From NCBI GenBank assembly GCA_018806985.1, contig JADANN010000033.1, forward strand, positions 1,736,001 to 1,800,000: a stretch of 64,000 nt of DNA, read 5' to 3'. A model generated the notes under the pieces. The model was not told the origin of the DNA. It worked only from the letters and a program-made list of their open reading frames with translations, and did no database searches. This stretch comes from Angiostrongylus vasorum. Taxonomy: Eukaryota; Nematoda; Chromadorea; Rhabditida; Metastrongylidae. Below are positions 15,856 through 26,249 of this stretch, piece by piece (position 1 is the stretch's first letter; each line of letters begins with the position of its first letter). A program made the translations under genes and the position numbers.

Positions 15856-16279
15856 TAAAAACACCAAATAGTGTTTTATGTATAATGCTTCATAAATGAA
15901 GGGTACTCTACTGCTTCTGTTTTTCACCAGGTTTTTAGGCAACAAAGATCCAGTGAGTTTCAGCGGTAGTTGATGTGGATCTCGAAATTAGCTATGAGTT
16001 AGGCATCTCTTTCTAAAATTTTTAAGAGAGAACGTTTGTATATTAATAAATGTGGGGGGAGGGGGGTGTCTGGAGAGCCACGACTTTTCTAAATATTCAC
16101 TACCTGACTAGCTATTAAATGAAGAGAGCTCCTTTTTAACGTCTACGAAACGTGTGTTAGCTAAAGTCAAGTAGTTCCACTGCCAAAATTACTAATTTTT
16201 CGAGTTTCGTGATGGGTAAGTAGTGTCCTCTAAATTCAACATTTCTTTCTATTGTATTTCGAGCTGTAAAGATAAGGGA

Positions 16280-16565
16280 TAAAAAGATAAAGCTTTCGGC
16301 GTTGATCAAACCTTCAGGGATACGCCATGCATTCGACTTCACTAAGAGTGTTTTGGAGGTGATTGAATGCGTATCTGACCTTTACAATGACTCGCGGTGG
16401 CCTAACGATCTATCGAGCCAGTGTTGCTATCATACCAGACAGGTCTGGTATCAATTTGTCGACCCCGTGGGGATGGGGGGCTTGGTGGGCCTGGAGTGTG
16501 GTGATCGATCCCATGTCTATTGCAGGATGTCTCCGACCACTGAGCTACACCCGCCCCACTGTAAA
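16280..16565 (-). mobile_element. Repeat A, near full length
   Basis: Minus-strand SINE: tail remnant 'aaaaagataaagctttcgg' on the left, body 'ttggaggtgattgaatgcg', and the tRNA-like head on the right with 'gatcgatccc' (B box) and 'accactgagctacac' (reverse of the A-box side). Confidence 0.75.
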
Positions 16566-16709
16566 CATCTGAATTATCCGTATACCACACTTCATTAGTA
16601 TTCATTATTTCGAAATATGTTACGTAAATAACATCAGAGGGAGTATGTAGGGTTTAATGCCGTGCCCTGGGCTTCAATCCCCCTTAATTGGCAAGTTGAC
16701 TCCAGAATT

Positions 16710-16870
16710 ATCTGGAATGATAGTAGCACTGACTTGATATATCGGTAGGCCACCGCAAGTAACTGCATGGGACAGGTGAGCATCCCGTTCTACGATGCTT
16801 CACGAAGTACCCAAAGCGGACCTCTCAGCAACTGCCCTCGACAATGCCGAACGCCTTGTCTTTTTAAGCT
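16710..16870 (+). mobile_element. Repeat A, 3' part
   Basis: Begins at 'gatagtagcactgacttga' and continues 'catcggtaggcc'-like, ending 'cgaacgccttgtctttttaa'. The tRNA-like head is missing. Confidence 0.6.
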
Positions 16871-17384
16871 TTAAATAACGTAATTCTATACTACGAATAG
16901 CAAGATGCAATATGATGAAGCTGATAATCGTGGAAGCATCTGCCTTTTTTCGGAACCCACGTTATTTAGGAGCATTGACCACCGTGTCTGTTCTTGATTG
17001 CGAAAGCTGATGACTCGATAACTAATGCATGCCAAAAAATAATCTCACAGTCACCGGATGAGTCGGTTCCTACTCGCACACATTGCGGTCCACTCAGACC
17101 AGTCATTGCGCTTCGTCAGTACTCCGTCCTGCATCACCTAGTCCTACTAGGCTTTGTATACGGGGATTATTTACCGTGAAGATGTTTGGTGGATTCATCC
17201 TGCGTCTCTCATTTCTCAGAAGCATTGTTTTTGATTATTTTATTAGTTCTTTGTACCAACATCGTGTTTGAATTGTTAGCATCTTTTCCTTAAAGACCTT
17301 CCTGGTTTCCCTTAAATGTACTGTAATGTTTTTCCCAGGACTGATTTTCTATTAAGCTCGATATTGATCCGTAGGCTACCGTTT

Positions 17385-17490
17385 ATTTGATGAGCAGACA
17401 CGAGGTTATTATATTTATTCCACGCTAGATAACGTTTTGGCGGTTTAGTCTTCTTCAGAGCCTAGAAGGTTCAAATTGGCACACAATCTT
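17385..17490. repeat. Foldback-family fragment
   Basis: Contains 'acacgaggttattat' and 'gataacgttttggcgg ... cttcttcagagcctag'. The reverse complement resembles the arm of the foldback element at 62170-62300. Only one arm is present. Confidence 0.5.
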
Positions 17491-17614
17491 CTACTTAATG
17501 AATACATCAGCAGAAAAGGCGCAGAAGCTCAAAAATTCAATAAAAGATTCCGTAAAGTTACTTTGTATGCCTAAATTGCATAATTCGACGTGGTGTAGTC
17601 GATTACTTACTTAC

Positions 17615-18000
17615 TTGATACTTGAACCGCCCGTCCTCACTAGTTGTGCGGGCCCCAGCATAATCACCATCTTTCAGAGATTTGCTGGCTAAGCGATTGT
17701 GGTTCCCTGGAATCCCCCAGGACAGCCCGGCCAAAGTCTGCCCCAGATCGTCACCACGATAGGCAGTAGCAGCCCTTGTGGAGCAGAGGGAGATTTATCA
17801 CCATGCGACTTTGATAACAAGACGGTGGTAGATCCTGTATTGGTTTACTCTTAGCTAGGCTTCCTGATGGAAACGCCGGACTCCTTCTCAGCTTGGAAGA
17901 CCTTGCCGGGGAGGACGAATCCCCCCCGCTGTAAGCAGCGCAGTCTGACACCCAGGAACACCTCCCAGCCACGATGAAGCGGTAAACCGTTGGGAGGTGT
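17615..18000 (+). mobile_element. Repeat D, full length
   Basis: Starts 'ttacttgatacttgaaccgc', ends 'ggtaaaccgttgggaggt'. It stands next to a related but opposite segment (18045-18270), giving an inverted pair. Confidence 0.75.
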
Positions 18001-18044
18001 AGTCGATTACCTATAAAATACCACTTATTCATCGTATAAGCTTG

Positions 18045-18640
18045 TGTATTTCCCATGCCTTCCAAAGTTTCACTGCATCATCATGGCGGAGAGGTGTTCC
18101 CCGGGTGCCAGAATGCGATGCACAACGGGAGTTCATTCCATCACCAGGGTCTCCCAAGCTGAGGACGAGTCCGACATTTACATCCGGAAGCTCAGCTAAG
18201 AGTAAACTGATATCAGGAGTCACCACCATCCAGGCATCGAACTCATCCGCAAGGTGGCATCACCAGTCAGCTGTAGTCTCGCTGATCGTTAAGTGACTCG
18301 AGTGGGCGCCAGTAAGCCTTCCATTTTTCCCTGTCGTGTGCTAGAGTAGCCCAGTTCGTTCTTCTCGCTCTAGGGACTCGTCGAGCATCATATCTTTCTT
18401 CTAGGCTTTTTCGTGAAAAACTCTGACCATCGACTAGGTGGTCTTCCTGCAGTGCGTTTAACATCCCGAGAAATCCAGTCACTAACGGTTCTTGCCCATC
18501 GGTTAGCGTTCGTACGCATTTCTTGTCCGACCTACCAAATCTTCAACTGTTTGGCGTACAGAACGGTGTCTTTGACTTCTGATCTTTAACGCAGGTCCGA
18601 GCTTCGGATCCTTTCCCTTACTTGTGTGACACGGGATGGC
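18045..18640 (-). mobile_element. LINE-I 3' end with 3' UTR
   Basis: On the minus strand, about 18640-18270 encodes the LINE-I C-terminus (block ATLAHDREKWKAYWRPLESL in 18267-18482, preceded by the '[10 protein letters not shown]'-type block). It is followed by a 3' UTR down to 18045 that resembles the second half of repeat D (reverse of 'gtttactcttagctgagctt' and 'cagcttgggagaccctgg'). Confidence 0.75.
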
Positions 18641-19840
18641 GAGGACATTCTCAATAAAAATCCTCTGCTGTTATGACTGGCAGACAAAGCAAGACCCGAC
18701 CGAGGCCTACAAGCTGCTTGTCGAAGGACTTGAAACTTGTGCCGAACTCCCCCTAGTTCCTCAAATTAGAAGTTCAGACCGCGTCTCCATTACCACTAAG
18801 GAGTTGCTCGAAAAGAGAAGGAAGCTGAAGCCTATCCTGCTGCAACACAGTTGACACGGCTAATAACAAATGCGAGCTGTAGATAATTTTTGCAGAACTT
18901 ACATCAGTATTGGCAGAAAAAGTTGTTGGAAGCAGCTCAAAAACCATCTGGTCTGAAAAGGTGTCGCTGGGATTTTTTGCGGCTATAATGTTCCACCATC
19001 CGCCTTAGTTATGGAAGGTGGTATTGTCACTTCATCCCGCTATGATATGGAATTGGTTATGGAGAAAGTCTATGCCAATCTTTTCCGCTCCATAACACCC
19101 CTTTTGGATCCCGAAATCCCGTGATGAAAAACCGCCCAAGTTCCTACACCACGAACTTGGAGTTGCAATGGAAAGCTTGAAGAGGAGAATACTTTCATGA
19201 CCTCATAATATCACCAGCGATTCCCATAGAGCTGGAGGCCACATATTACATATACGGGCCACTCAAGCCACCGACCAACCAATAGACACAAAAACCCCCG
19301 CAATCACATTTTCCATTCAACAGTCTTCCCATCAAACTGTTATGCAGCAGAGTCGTGGGCTGATACGTCAACCACGTCCAGAAAACACCGTACTATTCAC
19401 AGAGCGCTTGAGCGATGTCTTCTGGAATTTAACCGGCACTAACAACGTATAGTCGGAATGAGCGGTTCTGATCTACGAACCCTACCCCATCTTCGGGATT
19501 CCAGGAGAATATACATCGATAGTAAAACACAGATGGGTCTGTCACATAATAAGAAGAACAGATGACAGATGATCGGAAAGAACAGTGGAGTGAATTCCAA
19601 GAGAATGCAAGCGTCTCCTTTGAAGACAACCCAAACGATGTGAGGACCTCTTCAGCCCAACGTCAACCATCCGCATTCGCAGATAAAAACGCTTTTGGGA
19701 ATTCATAATGGGGCTCTCGGACGTCACCATGTTCAAAGCAGATCACCTCCATGCACACCAAGTCCACGAGCGGGGCCCGCACCAGCAGTGAAGTATCCAT
19801 CCAGCAATAAAGTATTCAAGTATCCAAGTATTTTTTTAAT
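18640..19840 (+). mobile_element. LINE-II fragment with internal deletion
   Basis: Starts in the linker between endonuclease and RT (TKELLEKRRKLK), continues through 'MELVMEKVYANLF', then jumps to the C-terminal 'HRALERCLLEFNR' block near 19400. Its end, 'aagtattcaagtatccaagta', matches the reverse complement of the repeat D start. Many stops. Confidence 0.75.
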
Positions 19841-19849
19841 TTTATTTTG

Positions 19850-20215
19850 ATCTCTCTCCACGTCTGCTGTGCGGATCCCACCACTTGTCACGTCCAATTC
19901 TTTTCCTCGCATCCATCATCCACGAAGGTCTTCCAATTTTTGACGTGTGGCTTCGGTTGCTGCTTGAGAATCTCCATCTTGAATGTCGTAGAATGCTGGA
20001 GCAATTCTCTCTAGAGTCCTGAGATAGCCGGGTTGCAGCGTTCCCAATTGAATTCCAGAGGGTTGTTTTTTTTTCCCAGAGGAGTCCGTTACCAATTTTT
20101 TCGATTCTGGAGAGATGAGAGGCTTGCCTGACCCGGAGCGGAATCGAACTAGCACCATGCTCGTGATGATGGACATCACTACCACTGTGCTATCCACTCC
20201 CAAGTAAGCGTAATA
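19850..20215 (-). mobile_element. Repeat C, full length
   Basis: Minus-strand head: 'gggagtggatagcacagtgg' (A box) and 'agttcgattccgctcc' (B box) read in reverse from 20205. The body includes 'catccatcatccacgaagg'. This is the best preserved copy of this family. Confidence 0.75.
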
Positions 20216-20219
20216 TATT

Positions 20220-20875
20220 TTTTCAAAACGGTTGGAAGTCGTTCTGTTCCAAATCTGCAGACAATCTGCTGCCGCAGTTAGTATTTGGAACTCATGTTTT
20301 ATAACCTATATCGTTTCTAATCTTACCAATTATCGAATGAATCATTCCCGCTCTAGTAGGGCAGCTGCTTGCTTCTACGGTGAGTTGATCAGTGAGTTTC
20401 TCTTGCCCAAGGGATAGCAATATCACTATTTACGCATGACTTCTAGTTAAGTTGTTCTTTTCGCTTCTACAGTTTCGAGGAAAGAAAGGGCAACCACCGT
20501 TTACTTGCTATTTATACATCAGGCGACAGTGAGCGGACTACGACGCACTTCTATCCAAGTCTTCGAAATACAGTGCACTTTCCGCGAAAGCTATAAATCA
20601 CTCCTACGCTGTAAGCTACAGGGAGAACGTCGGCTTTTTTAGAGCAATGACTTATTCATTGTTGATCATATCTGTCATCTGGGGAAATACCTCTTATCCT
20701 CGTGACTAGCCGGTCCGAAATTCTCCAAATGAAGAAGGTCCATTTGTATTTGGAATTGGTATGCATTGTGTATTGTTATTCCGTTATTGTTTGTTAAACA
20801 CATGCCCAAACCACTTATCTCTAGAGTACGGTACATCGTTTGTACTTATGATGTACAGATTCATTCCCGTTGACG
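20220..20875. other. No feature recognised
   Basis: Unique-looking sequence between repeat C and repeat B. Short frames only; no domain, RNA or repeat identified. Confidence 0.4.
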
Positions 20876-20879
20876 AGTG

Positions 20880-21090
20880 TTGAAGATACCGTTAGGGGTT
20901 TAAAAAATGGCTGAGAGAAAGGCAAAGCAAGCGCCTCAGTGGTGCAGTTGGTAACATTCGAGAACAAGAAAGGATAATCGCAGTTCGATCTGACCTGAGT
21001 TCCAAATTTTGCAAACTTCTCGTCATCATTCTGGTTGTATTTCACATAATACTCTGTTGTGAAGAAGTAATTTGCAGTAGATAAAAAGTT
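20880..21090 (+). mobile_element. Repeat B, forward copy
   Basis: Core 'gcctcagtggtgcagttgg' (A-box side) and 'gcagttcgatctgacctg' (B box). Ends 'gcagtagataaaaagtt'. Confidence 0.7.
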
Positions 21091-21249
21091 ATACTAACAG
21101 ATTATTTTCACGGTGAGCCTTAGAAACCTGTGAAGGCTTTTTGTAAAGATTGTACCAACATACATCTATGGATCTAGTGGTATTTGCTTGTTACAAGTTG
21201 AACACGATCGAAGAGGAAAAGGATAGCCTGAGAATTAAAGATATTAGAG

Positions 21250-22935
21250 CTTAGAAGTTTGTCGAGAATACCACCTGCCTCTAGTCCTAACCTGTCCCGG
21301 CCCGAAATATCCCCCGCTGGAGAAAAACCACTTGGAATTCTTCCGTCGGAGGTTCGAGTTGCGATAGAAAGCATGAAAAGGGGCACAGCTCCAGGACCAG
21401 ACAATGTCACCGCCGATTTCCTTAGAGCTGGAGGCCACAATTTACATGTACTTCTCGCAAATCATATGACAGCCTACCTTCAAAAGGGAAAAAAATCCCA
21501 GACCAGTGGAGGACGTCGCGAACGGTCATCCTGCCCAAGAAAGGAGACCGAAGGGATCTTCGTAACTATCGTCCCGTATGCTTGTTGAGTGTACTCTACA
21601 AGCTCTTCATGAAAGATTATCCTCTTGCGCATATCAAGGACATTGGATGAGGCGCAACCAGTCGAACAAGCAGGATTTCGGGAAGGATTTTGCTGTATGG
21701 ACCACATCCAAACCGTGTCCAATGTCATCGCAGTTTGTCGGGAATACCACCTGCCTCTAGTCCCTAACCTTTGTCGACTATAAAAAAGCGTTTGACAGGG
21801 TCGAAATGAATGCAATTCTATCAGCGCTCGTCGACCAAGAGTGGACCCGTCCTACATAAGAACTCTGTGCGATTGTTATCGGACCTGCACTACGAAAATA
21901 CAGCTTTTCCATCGACCTCTTACCATACCCATATGAAAAGGGGTTCGACAGGTCGACACAATATCGCCAAAGCGGTTCAGTGCCGCACTGCAGTGGATAA
22001 TGAAGTCACTCGACTGGGATGAGAAAGGCATACGTATTGATGGGAAATCTCTATCAAACCCTCGTTTTGCCGACGACATTGTCATCTTCTCAAGAAGTAC
22101 TAGCGAAGCAGAGATGGTGATCAACGAGCTCAGCGAAGCGAGGGAAAAACATTGGACTTCGTATAAATCGAAAGAAAACCCAGTTCATGAAAAACCCATA
22201 GTGCGAAGGCGGAAAAATTGAATTGGATGGCTCTCTCACTGCAGAGACCACCTCGTACGCATACCTTGGGCGATCAATGAACATGAAAAACAACATGAAG
22301 GAGGAAGTAGATAGAAGAAGGAGTGCAGCTTGGGCCGCATTCGGGCCTCTCAAAGAAGCCACCGAATAACTGAAGGACCCGGAAATCCGCACTCATCTCT
22401 TCAATTCTACGGTCCTCCCAGCGCTCTGTTATGCTGCGGAGACATGAGTTGATACTTTAACTACGTCAAGAATGCTTCGCACTACTCACAGAGCGCTTGA
22501 GCGATGTCTTCTGAAATATAACCGGAACTCTCAATATTTAGCCGGAATACGAAGCTCTGACTTTCGAAATCTGTCACATCTTCGAGATCCAGGAGAATAT
22601 ACATCGATAGCGAAACATAGATGGGCTGGTCACATAATGAGAAGAACGGACGGCAGATGGACGAAAAGAACAGTAGAGTGGACTCCAAGAGAATGCAAAC
22701 GTCCCCCAGGACGACCACCTACACGTTGGGCAGACGAGTTCGTAAACAAAGTTAATGAGCTGTACACGCATCTGCAGTTGTTTTACAGATCACGGTACGA
22801 GACTCGCAAGCGATACCATGCTCGAACAAGACTACCACCATGGACTACGATTGCGAAAGAAAGGAACCAATGGCATATGTGCTGCGGTCCGCACAGCTCG
22901 TGAAGACGGACCGTCCAAATAAGTAAGTAATTAAG
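21250..22935 (+). mobile_element. LINE-II reverse transcriptase region and 3' end, decayed
   Basis: Reading frames broken by a few indels and stops encode RGTAPGPDNVTADFLRAGG, a YRPVCLLS-type fragment, VDYKKAFDRVE (RT motif A, near 21775), and RFADDIVIF (motif C, catalytic DD at 22072-22077). A cysteine-poor C-terminal part (22472-22903) follows, containing HRWAGHIMRRTDGRW and PPGRPPTRWAD. The layout is RTE-like. It ends 'ccaaataagtaagtaa'. The first ~35 bp (21255-21290) duplicate a piece of the RT at 21735-21770, so the 5' side is rearranged. Confidence 0.85.
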
Positions 22936-23159
22936 AGCTAAACGGAAACTTTCGTAGTAAAACCTCTAACTGGGACACGCATAAAGGTTTCAGATGAGTA
23001 TTGTGTTGACAAAGACACCGTAGACTTTTGTTTAAGAAGATTATTAAACTTTGATAACGAACATCTACAGAAAACATAGCGCAACTCTGCAATGACGATG
23101 ATAGGCGATGTCCTTTCGGATTTTCAGTGAAGTGCTAATTCAAAAACGTTAAACCTAAT

Positions 23160-23660
23160 ACCCCAACTATGCTGAGATAAGAGAAAAACAAGGAACCCCA
23201 GTTGGCCTTCGAACGCGCGATTACCCTAACTAGGGGCTCACATGTTATCTACCATACTAACCAAGACCTTTGCTTTACCCTTTTTTTACAAAAGAAGTAG
23301 AAATTTGCTTGAAAAACAAACTCATTTGTTACAAGCACAAGAATGTTGAGGTATGATCAGAACTGTGAATCTCACCATACCAACCGAGACCTTTGCTTTG
23401 ACTTTCTCTCAGCCATGTTTTTGCCCTGTAAGTGCTATCAGTGATCACTCGTAAAGGGGAATGATCTGGGTAGTACAAATCGGCATAGAACCTAGTTACG
23501 CTGAAGCTGCAGTCGAAATCAAAATATTTAGGTTGGGACCAATGTTTGTTTGTTCTTCTTTTCTTGTTCTTGATTCAATGTCGGCATCCTCATGGTTGTA
23601 TCCCACATAGTAACCTTCTGTACAAAAAAAAATAGGCAGTAAACAGAAAGTTATGGTATA
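23160..23660 (-). mobile_element. Repeat B cluster, mostly reverse
   Basis: Two partial reverse copies (tRNA-like core near 23200-23290 and again near 23370-23420, then 'cgtaaaggggaatgatctgg'). A forward 3' end follows, finishing 'aaaaaataggcagtaaacag' near 23640. Confidence 0.55.
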
Positions 23661-23995
23661 CTGAACTAGGGTTTTGCCATGGGTGATTTTTTAAACACGT
23701 TTGGTCCATTCTAACATTGATCGGTACCAGTCTAGATCCGATTCGAAGTGAAACACCCGCAGCCTTCAGCTGGTATGTTCTATCCAAACAATACCATATG
23801 GTAAGTAGGAATAAAATACATAGCGTCAACAGACTTAGTGCAGAACATACGGCCCTGACGGAGAAATCTCGTACATAGAAGTTTTGGTTACCTATAAAAC
23901 ACCATGTGTATGTGTAACGCAACGGCTAGAGGTATCCTATAATACCTTAGCTACCATATATGTCCGCGAGGATAGCAGCACTGACTTGATACATC
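23660..23995. other. No gene recognised; short repeat A fragment at the right end
   Basis: Unique sequence up to about 23950, then 'ggatagcagcactgacttga' plus 'tacatcggta' (23965-23998), a piece of repeat A cut by the next repeat D. Confidence 0.45.
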
Positions 23996-23997
23996 GG

Positions 23998-24335
23998 TAT
24001 ACGTACTCGGGTACTTGGATAGCCTGTCTTCACTGGTTGTGCGAACCCCCATCGTAATTTCCATTTATTCGGATTTTGCTGGCTTAATCATTGTGGTTCA
24101 CTGGAGTTCCGAGATCAGTTTAGCCAAAATCTGCCCCCAGGTCATCACCACCTAAGACAGTCTCCGCTGGTGAATCCTGGTATTGGCTTATTTTTAGCTG
24201 GGCTTCCTGATAAAAACGCCGGATTCCTCAGCTTCGGAAACCCTGCTGGGCGGGTGAATCCCCCACTTACGTCACAGTCCGACACCCAGGAAAACCTCCC
24301 AGCCACGACGAGACGGTAAACCGTTAGGGATACAT
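23998..24335 (+). mobile_element. Repeat D, diverged
   Basis: Carries 'acttggatagcctgtcttca', 'tgcccccaggtcatcaccacc' and 'acgagacggtaaaccgtta'. A block in the middle ('gccaccatgcgac' region) is deleted. Confidence 0.65.
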
Positions 24336-24339
24336 CGCT

Positions 24340-24480
24340 ATGCCACCTCAAATTATTGTATAGGCCAGATATGCATTCAGTCACCTCTCTAACGCTGCTT
24401 AGATGAAGTCGAATGCATGGGGCATTCTTCAGGGATTGACGGATCGACGCCGATAGGGCTTTGTCCTTCGTCCTTCCAAG
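24340..24480 (+). mobile_element. Repeat A, 3' fragment with tail
   Basis: 'ggccagatatgcattcagtc', 'gatgaagtcgaatgcatgg', then the tail 'ctttgtccttcgtccttcc'. Confidence 0.7.
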
Positions 24481-25035
24481 CATCTATCCCTGATCAGTCG
24501 TTGAAATCCTACTCCTTGGAGGCCAGGCACGCTTGCCATAGACCGCCGACACGCACCGGTCCTGCTGGCAGTACCATGTGTACGCCGTTGGCCAACTGAA
24601 TGGCGATGCAACTCAGCGGCGGAGCCACCCGTGAAGCCGTCGTAGTTCACGGCTGGAGCGCGTCTGCGTCTCTCCCTCTCCCGCACTCCCTGCAGACGCC
24701 TTCTCTTCGTCACTGTGCGCGTCTCTAGTAACCGCACACTCTCTCAGTCATTCCGCTCTGCTACGGCGTTGGGGCCGATTATCGATCGCCTACGACATAT
24801 CGCAGACGACTAGTCGCACGCTCCGTCGTGGCGAACTTCGTTCATACTTAGTCTCTGAGTATGTTCTCTCGTGTTGTTGCTCTATCGTTACTTGTTTTGT
24901 CATGTTAAGGTGTTGTCGTAGTTTACTATTAGCCTGGGCGGCGAAGCGCGCTTCCGTCGCTTCGTTGATTGCGGTGTTTCGCAACCCTAGCGCTACTCTG
25001 CTCGTGCCGGCCGCCAGCGCGGTGTGCGGCGTGTT
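24480..25035. other. GC-rich island of unknown nature
   Basis: Clearly richer in G+C and CpG than the rest of the window, with pyrimidine-rich 'tctccctctcccgcactccc' and many CG steps. A 102-codon minus-strand frame (24429-24737) is arginine-rich and low in complexity, and is probably a by-product of composition. It could be a foreign or LTR-like insertion or a promoter island; nothing identifies it. Confidence 0.4.
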
Positions 25036-25137
25036 TTGCTGTCAGGGCGTAGCACATTACAATCGCTGCTGCTGATTTTCCGTGCCATCATAAACATCGT
25101 TGCATCTATGGACCACCATTCCAAATATTATGACACA

Positions 25138-25400
25138 TCCAGGATGTCCATGAAATCGTTCTCCTATCTCTGGAACTCCTTATGTTCACATCCAGAATCT
25201 CTGTTATGTTATAATTCTGACTCCAGAGCCACTTAAGTTCATGTCCAGAATGTCCAGAGATCGTTCTCCCTAACTCTGGGACCCCTTATGTTCACATTCC
25301 AGAATCTTCATTATGTTGTCGTTCTAACCACAGAGCCACTTAAGTTCACATCCAGAATGTCCATGAGATCGTTCCCCTAACTCCGGGACCCCTTATGTAG
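25138..25400 (+). repeat. Tandem repeat, ~106 bp period, about 2.5 units
   Basis: Each unit contains 'ccagaatgtcca', 'gatcgttctccctaactctg', 'ccccttatgttcaca' and 'cagagccacttaagttca'. Units start near 25138, 25245 and 25350; the last is partial. Confidence 0.8.
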
Positions 25401-25809
25401 CAACAGTTACTACAGTACACATGTTTGATCACGTCTATAGCCATGTGTTTGCCTGCGTGAGACGTTGTGTGTGCAAATTCGTTATTTGTCTTGAACTCGA
25501 TCAGTTTACAATGTTCGTTTAGGTGTAACATCGCAGTCTGAACGTGACTTTGTTCACTTTTTAACCCGTGAGGAAAAAAAAGACTGCCATATCTCGAATT
25601 ACTTCGGGTGAATAGTGTTAAAGCGCTAGGTATTACTGCTCTGCAACGATTTGCACAGACGTTCTCATCTGGTAGGTTTTCATGATGGACGAATGAAGGG
25701 ATAAAGCGTTCGCTGGATAACCCCTGAGAGATGCTGCGCCACATATTTGGCTCCATTGGTAGCACCGTAGAGGTGGTCGCATTGCTCATATTGCCTGTAC
25801 AGTGACGTA

Positions 25810-25985
25810 TCACTGGCCTGTCGATTGATTAAGTCAGCGTTGCTATCATCCTAGACATGTCCACTAGCCATTCGCGGAGCCTGGAGGAATGGACAGCTTA
25901 GTGAGTCCGAAACATGGGATCGAACCCGGTGTGTATTACAGAGCAGCACCTCTAGCCGCTATGCTGCACGCGCTCGCATTTTCTC
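25810..25985 (-). mobile_element. Repeat A head, diverged
   Basis: Reverse tRNA-like end: 'gggatcgaacccggtgtgta' (B box) and 'cagcacctctagccgctatg' (reverse A box), preceded by 'gttgctatcatcctagacat'. The 3' part of the SINE is missing. Confidence 0.55.
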
Positions 25986-26104
25986 TGCAGTCACAGACGT
26001 AGATGTTTCACATCTAGCAATATCTCTTTGCATATATTGGTTGGGTTTCGATGGGGATGTTTTCCAAAGTGCTGCGTGCATCCGGGCGATGTTGTGTTCG
26101 GAAT

Positions 26105-26245
26105 GTGGTGGTGGTGGTGGTGGTGGTGGTGTGATACAATGTTTTTGTGTCCCGGTGCGACGTATCGATCGGCCGGCCTGGGTTGGTCGGGGAGGGCTCC
26201 CAGCTCGCGGCGTTCGGGTGGTGGTGGTGGTGGTGTGTGTGTTAT
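26105..26245 (+). repeat. (GGT)n G-rich microsatellite, two blocks
   Basis: About 26106-26131 and 26216-26241 are runs of GGT/TGG separated by GC-rich sequence. Long overlapping frames here (poly-Trp, poly-Gly, poly-His, poly-Pro) are by-products. Confidence 0.85.
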
Positions 26246-26249
26246 TCCC

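Noticed and set aside
22090..22392. 100-codon minus-strand frame
   Set aside because: Antisense to the LINE-II reverse transcriptase region, which carries the FADD motif on the plus strand.
25346..25813. 155-codon minus-strand frame
   Set aside because: It overlaps the ~106 bp tandem repeat at one end, has no domain and no splice context; most likely chance.
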